A stretch of 64,000 bases of DNA from Eubacterium limosum. GTDB lineage: Bacteria > Bacillota > Clostridia > Eubacteriales > Eubacteriaceae. The notes under the pieces are model-generated. The model made no database searches and was not told where the DNA came from. It saw only the letters and a program-made list of their open reading frames with translations. Below are positions 61,874-64,000 of the stretch, in pieces; the first letter of the stretch is position 1, and each line of letters begins with the position of its first letter. The DNA is taken from positions 2,976,001 through 3,040,000 of the forward strand of contig NZ_CP019962.1 in assembly GCF_000807675.2 (NCBI RefSeq), written 5' to 3'. The position numbers and the translations under genes are program-made.

Positions 61874-63127
61874 ATGAAGAAGAAAATTTCTTTAATTGTA
61901 ACGGCATTATTTTGTTTATCTTTATTTATTTCTCCGGTTTATGCAGCCACAAAAGATGAATTGCAGCAGCAAAAAGACGACGCGTCTGCAAAAAAAGAGG
62001 CTGCCCAGTACCAGGTGGATATGACCCAGAACACCATCGAAGGGATTCAGACCGAAATCAGCAAGGCTAACGCAGAGATCGACAGGATCAACGGCCAGAT
62101 CAGTACCCTGGACGGCCAGATCAATGATCTGACTGCTAATCTGGAAAGAACCACAGCCGAGCTGGAAGCTGCCGAAGAAAAACAGGCTAAACAGGAAGAA
62201 GAATTAAAAGAACGTGTCCGGGTCATGTATATGTACGGAAATGAAGGCTATATGCAGGTTCTTTTCTCAGCCACAGACTTTGCGGATTTTATCGCGAAGG
62301 CCGATATGATGAAATCCATCGTACAGGCCGATAAGGACTGCGCAACGGCACTGGAAAAGACCCGTGCAGAGGTAGAAGAGAAAAAAGAAACCATTGAGAC
62401 AAACAAAGCACAGGTAGAGCAGGCAAAGGCAGATCAGGAAACAGCCCTGCAAAGCCAGAAGAGTGTCAAGTCTCAGAAGGATGAGCTGCTGGCTAAGAAC
62501 CAACAGGTAGTACAGCAGTATCAGGCAGAGGTTGATAAGCAGGATGAAATCCTGAAACAGGCCGATGCAGAGCTGGCAGTAATCGCTCAGCAGGAAGCCG
62601 AAGCCTTGGCAGCCCAGAGAGCGCAGGAAGAAGCGGAGAGAGAACAGGCGGCCCAGAATGGTTCTGGCGGTTCCGGCAGCGATGCGGACAGCGGCTCCTC
62701 CGGCGGCGGTAACGTCGTAGTCTCCAGCGGCTTTATGTGGCCGTTGCCAGGCAACTACACCATTACCAGCTGGTTTGGTTACCGTCCGGCTTCCGATACC
62801 AATGGTATTGGCTCCACCAATCACGGCGGAATGGACATTGCAGCATCCACAGGCACACCGATCTATGCGCCGGCTGGTGGTTATGTAACGAAAGCATCCT
62901 GGTATGGCGGCTATGGTAACTGTATCATGGTGGCCATGGACAATGGCGATACCCTGTTATTTGGCCATTTAAGCGGTTATAACGTGTCTTACGGCCAGCG
63001 TGTCAACCAGGGCGATATCATCGGCTACGTGGGCAGCACCGGGAATTCTACCGGACCACATCTGCACCTGAGCTACTTTGCGAATAACGTCACGCCTGTA
63101 GATCCTTGGGATTACATCTATTATTAA
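61874..63127 (+). CDS. M23 murein hydrolase/EnvC-PcsB-like activator with coiled coil
   Basis: This 417-residue secreted protein has an N-terminal signal peptide (ALFCLSLFISPVYAA), then a long coiled coil at about 25-255 rich in Gln, Glu, Ala and Lys, and a Gly/Ser linker at about 260-285. The LytM/M23 domain follows (about 288-417) with metal ligands His in NHGGMDIAAS, LLFGHLSGY and GPHLHLSYF. The layout matches EnvC/CwlO/PcsB, which FtsEX activates. It follows ftsX in the operon. Because the zinc ligands appear intact, it may be enzymatically active, unlike E. coli EnvC. Confidence 0.94.
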   Translation: MKKKISLIVTALFCLSLFISPVYAATKDELQQQKDDASAKKEAAQYQVDMTQNTIEGIQTEISKANAEIDRINGQISTLDGQINDLTANLERTTAELEAAEEKQAKQEEELKERVRVMYMYGNEGYMQVLFSATDFADFIAKADMMKSIVQADKDCATALEKTRAEVEEKKETIETNKAQVEQAKADQETALQSQKSVKSQKDELLAKNQQVVQQYQAEVDKQDEILKQADAELAVIAQQEAEALAAQRAQEEAEREQAAQNGSGGSGSDADSGSSGGGNVVVSSGFMWPLPGNYTITSWFGYRPASDTNGIGSTNHGGMDIAASTGTPIYAPAGGYVTKASWYGGYGNCIMVAMDNGDTLLFGHLSGYNVSYGQRVNQGDIIGYVGSTGNSTGPHLHLSYFANNVTPVDPWDYIYY

Positions 63128-63143
63128 AATTTTGACAGAATTT

Positions 63144-63173
63144 GGAAAGAATCATCCGATTCTTTCCTTTTTT
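63144..63173 (+). terminator. Terminator after the M23 gene
   Basis: GGAAAGAATC (63144-63153) and GATTCTTTCC (63158-63167) form a perfect ten-base stem, followed by six T. Confidence 0.9.
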
Positions 63174-63246
63174 ATTGTTTATTTAAGGCTTTTAGTGTAT
63201 TCTTTTCAGGTAAGTATTGACTCAAATTGATTTGAAAGGATTGACA

Positions 63247-64000
63247 ATGGATAAAGGGCAGAGAAAAAAGCTCATCGTTATTGCGGTAATAGCGCTTATT
63301 GTCACAAATATCTTAACCTTTTGCCTGACAACAGGCGCCAATGTGGCGCTGGGCAATAAGGTGATTTTAAATGTTGACAGTACAGAAATGGCCGATGGAC
63401 TTAAAAAACTGGTAAGCTTAAAAGGGCATATCGATAAGGAATATTACAAGGATATTGATGATACGACCCTGATGGAAGGGGCTATGAAGGGCATGTTTGA
63501 GTCCACAGGCGACCCCTACAGCGGTTACTATACTGAGGAAGAATTTCAGAAGCTGATGGAAAGCTCAACAGGCACCTACAGCGGCATTGGCGTGGTCGTG
63601 ACTGAGGATGAAAGCGCGACGACCACAGTGGTTACCCCTTATAAAAACACCCCGGCGGGGGATGCGGGAATGCAGATTGGCGACAAGATCGTCAAGGTAA
63701 ACGGCGAGGATGTCAGCGGAAAGGGCTCTGAATACACCGTAAGCCTGATGCGCGGCGATCCGGGCACCGCGGTGGAGGTAACTGTACTGAGGGACGGACA
63801 GGAACAGACCTTTAACCTGACACGCCAGAGTATTGACACCCCAACAGTGGATTCCAAAGTCATTGACGGCATTGGTTATATCTCTATTTCAGAATTTACC
63901 AATAAAACCTCTGAGGATTTTAACGCTGAGCTTGAAAATCTGCTGAGCCAGAATATCAGCGGGCTGATCATTGATCTCCGCTATAACGGCGGCGGTGTGG
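63247..64000 (+). CDS. S41 family C-terminal processing peptidase (CtpA-like), truncated by the window end
   Basis: The first 251 residues of a membrane-anchored protease are visible. A membrane segment (about 9-30) is followed by an S41 N-terminal region with GDPYSGYYTEEEF, then a PDZ domain (about 115-190, NTPAGDAGMQIGDKIVKVNGEDV), and the start of the catalytic domain (GIGYISISEFT, GLIIDLRYNGGG). The catalytic Ser and Lys would lie further on and are not in the window. A ctpA-type gene after ftsEX and the M23 hydrolase is a known Firmicute arrangement; it probably processes or degrades the hydrolases. Confidence 0.92.
   Translation, partial: MDKGQRKKLIVIAVIALIVTNILTFCLTTGANVALGNKVILNVDSTEMADGLKKLVSLKGHIDKEYYKDIDDTTLMEGAMKGMFESTGDPYSGYYTEEEFQKLMESSTGTYSGIGVVVTEDESATTTVVTPYKNTPAGDAGMQIGDKIVKVNGEDVSGKGSEYTVSLMRGDPGTAVEVTVLRDGQEQTFNLTRQSIDTPTVDSKVIDGIGYISISEFTNKTSEDFNAELENLLSQNISGLIIDLRYNGGGV

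Overview
The window is one contiguous, gene-dense chromosomal segment of a moderate-GC anaerobic Firmicute. The content points to the Clostridia, most likely a Eubacterium limosum/Acetobacterium-like acetogen: an FprA-type flavodiiron protein, a TetR/GPH-transporter/URO-D-family cluster, a complete glycerol/dihydroxyacetone module, an anaerobic glycerol-3-phosphate oxidoreductase with a DUF1667 partner, an S-box (SAM-I) riboswitch before metK, and GGAGG-type ribosome binding sites with frequent TTG and GTG starts. The organism call is inference from gene content; no rRNA, tRNA, CRISPR array or insertion sequence was seen.

Layout. 1-3.2 kb: tail of a putative C_GCAxxG_C_C redox protein, an HdeD-like membrane protein, fprA and mnmA. 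3.3-8.5 kb: a divergent TetR regulator facing a GPH-type symporter, a URO-D-family protein, a 51-residue protein and an SLC13 permease. 8.6-14.4 kb: the threonine/aspartate region, with thrC-thrB-ACT protein-DUF1622 on the minus strand divergent from hom-ask on the plus strand. 14.5-16.5 kb: two unrecognised proteins. 16.6-20.2 kb: nadA-nadB-nadC-niaR, NAD synthesis with its own repressor. 20.4 kb: a lipoprotein. 21.1-29.4 kb: glycerol metabolism, with glpK, glpP and the glycerol-3-phosphate oxidoreductase operon on the minus strand and dhaK-dhaL-dhaM on the plus strand. 29.5-37.1 kb: a VanZ-metallophosphoesterase fusion and surface-polysaccharide genes (a CapD-like dehydratase, then chain-length protein, BY-kinase, PHP phosphatase and a secreted protein, with an LCP protein convergent). 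37.3-43.6 kb: dnaE-pfkA-pyk. 43.7-49.5 kb, minus strand: CNNM/CorC-type protein, propeller lipoprotein, WalK/WalR-like two-component system and a TtcA-like PP-loop enzyme. 49.7-51 kb: COG2426 membrane protein and a Cof-type HAD phosphatase. 51.2-56.7 kb: a second two-component system divergent from a heterodimeric ABC exporter. 57-60 kb: an M24 peptidase, a structured intergenic region, then riboswitch-metK. 60.2-64 kb: ftsE-ftsX-M23 hydrolase-S41 protease (cut by the window end), a cell-division peptidoglycan-hydrolase module.

The most informative regulatory observations are: (i) two leaders in the glycerol region, before glpK and before the glycerol-3-phosphate oxidoreductase operon, that share a GGAGRGCCRCACU motif fused to a terminator, a candidate GlpP antitermination element; (ii) four TTGAG repeats at exactly 11-bp spacing before the ABC exporter, with two more facing the regulator genes; (iii) dnaE, whose only start compatible with an intact PHP domain is a non-canonical ATC behind a good GGAGG; (iv) an internal ribosome binding site and ATG inside the aspartokinase gene; (v) a near-consensus promoter inside a nested inverted repeat ahead of the GPH/URO-D genes; and (vi) an 18-bp direct repeat bracketing a structured 236-bp segment before metK.
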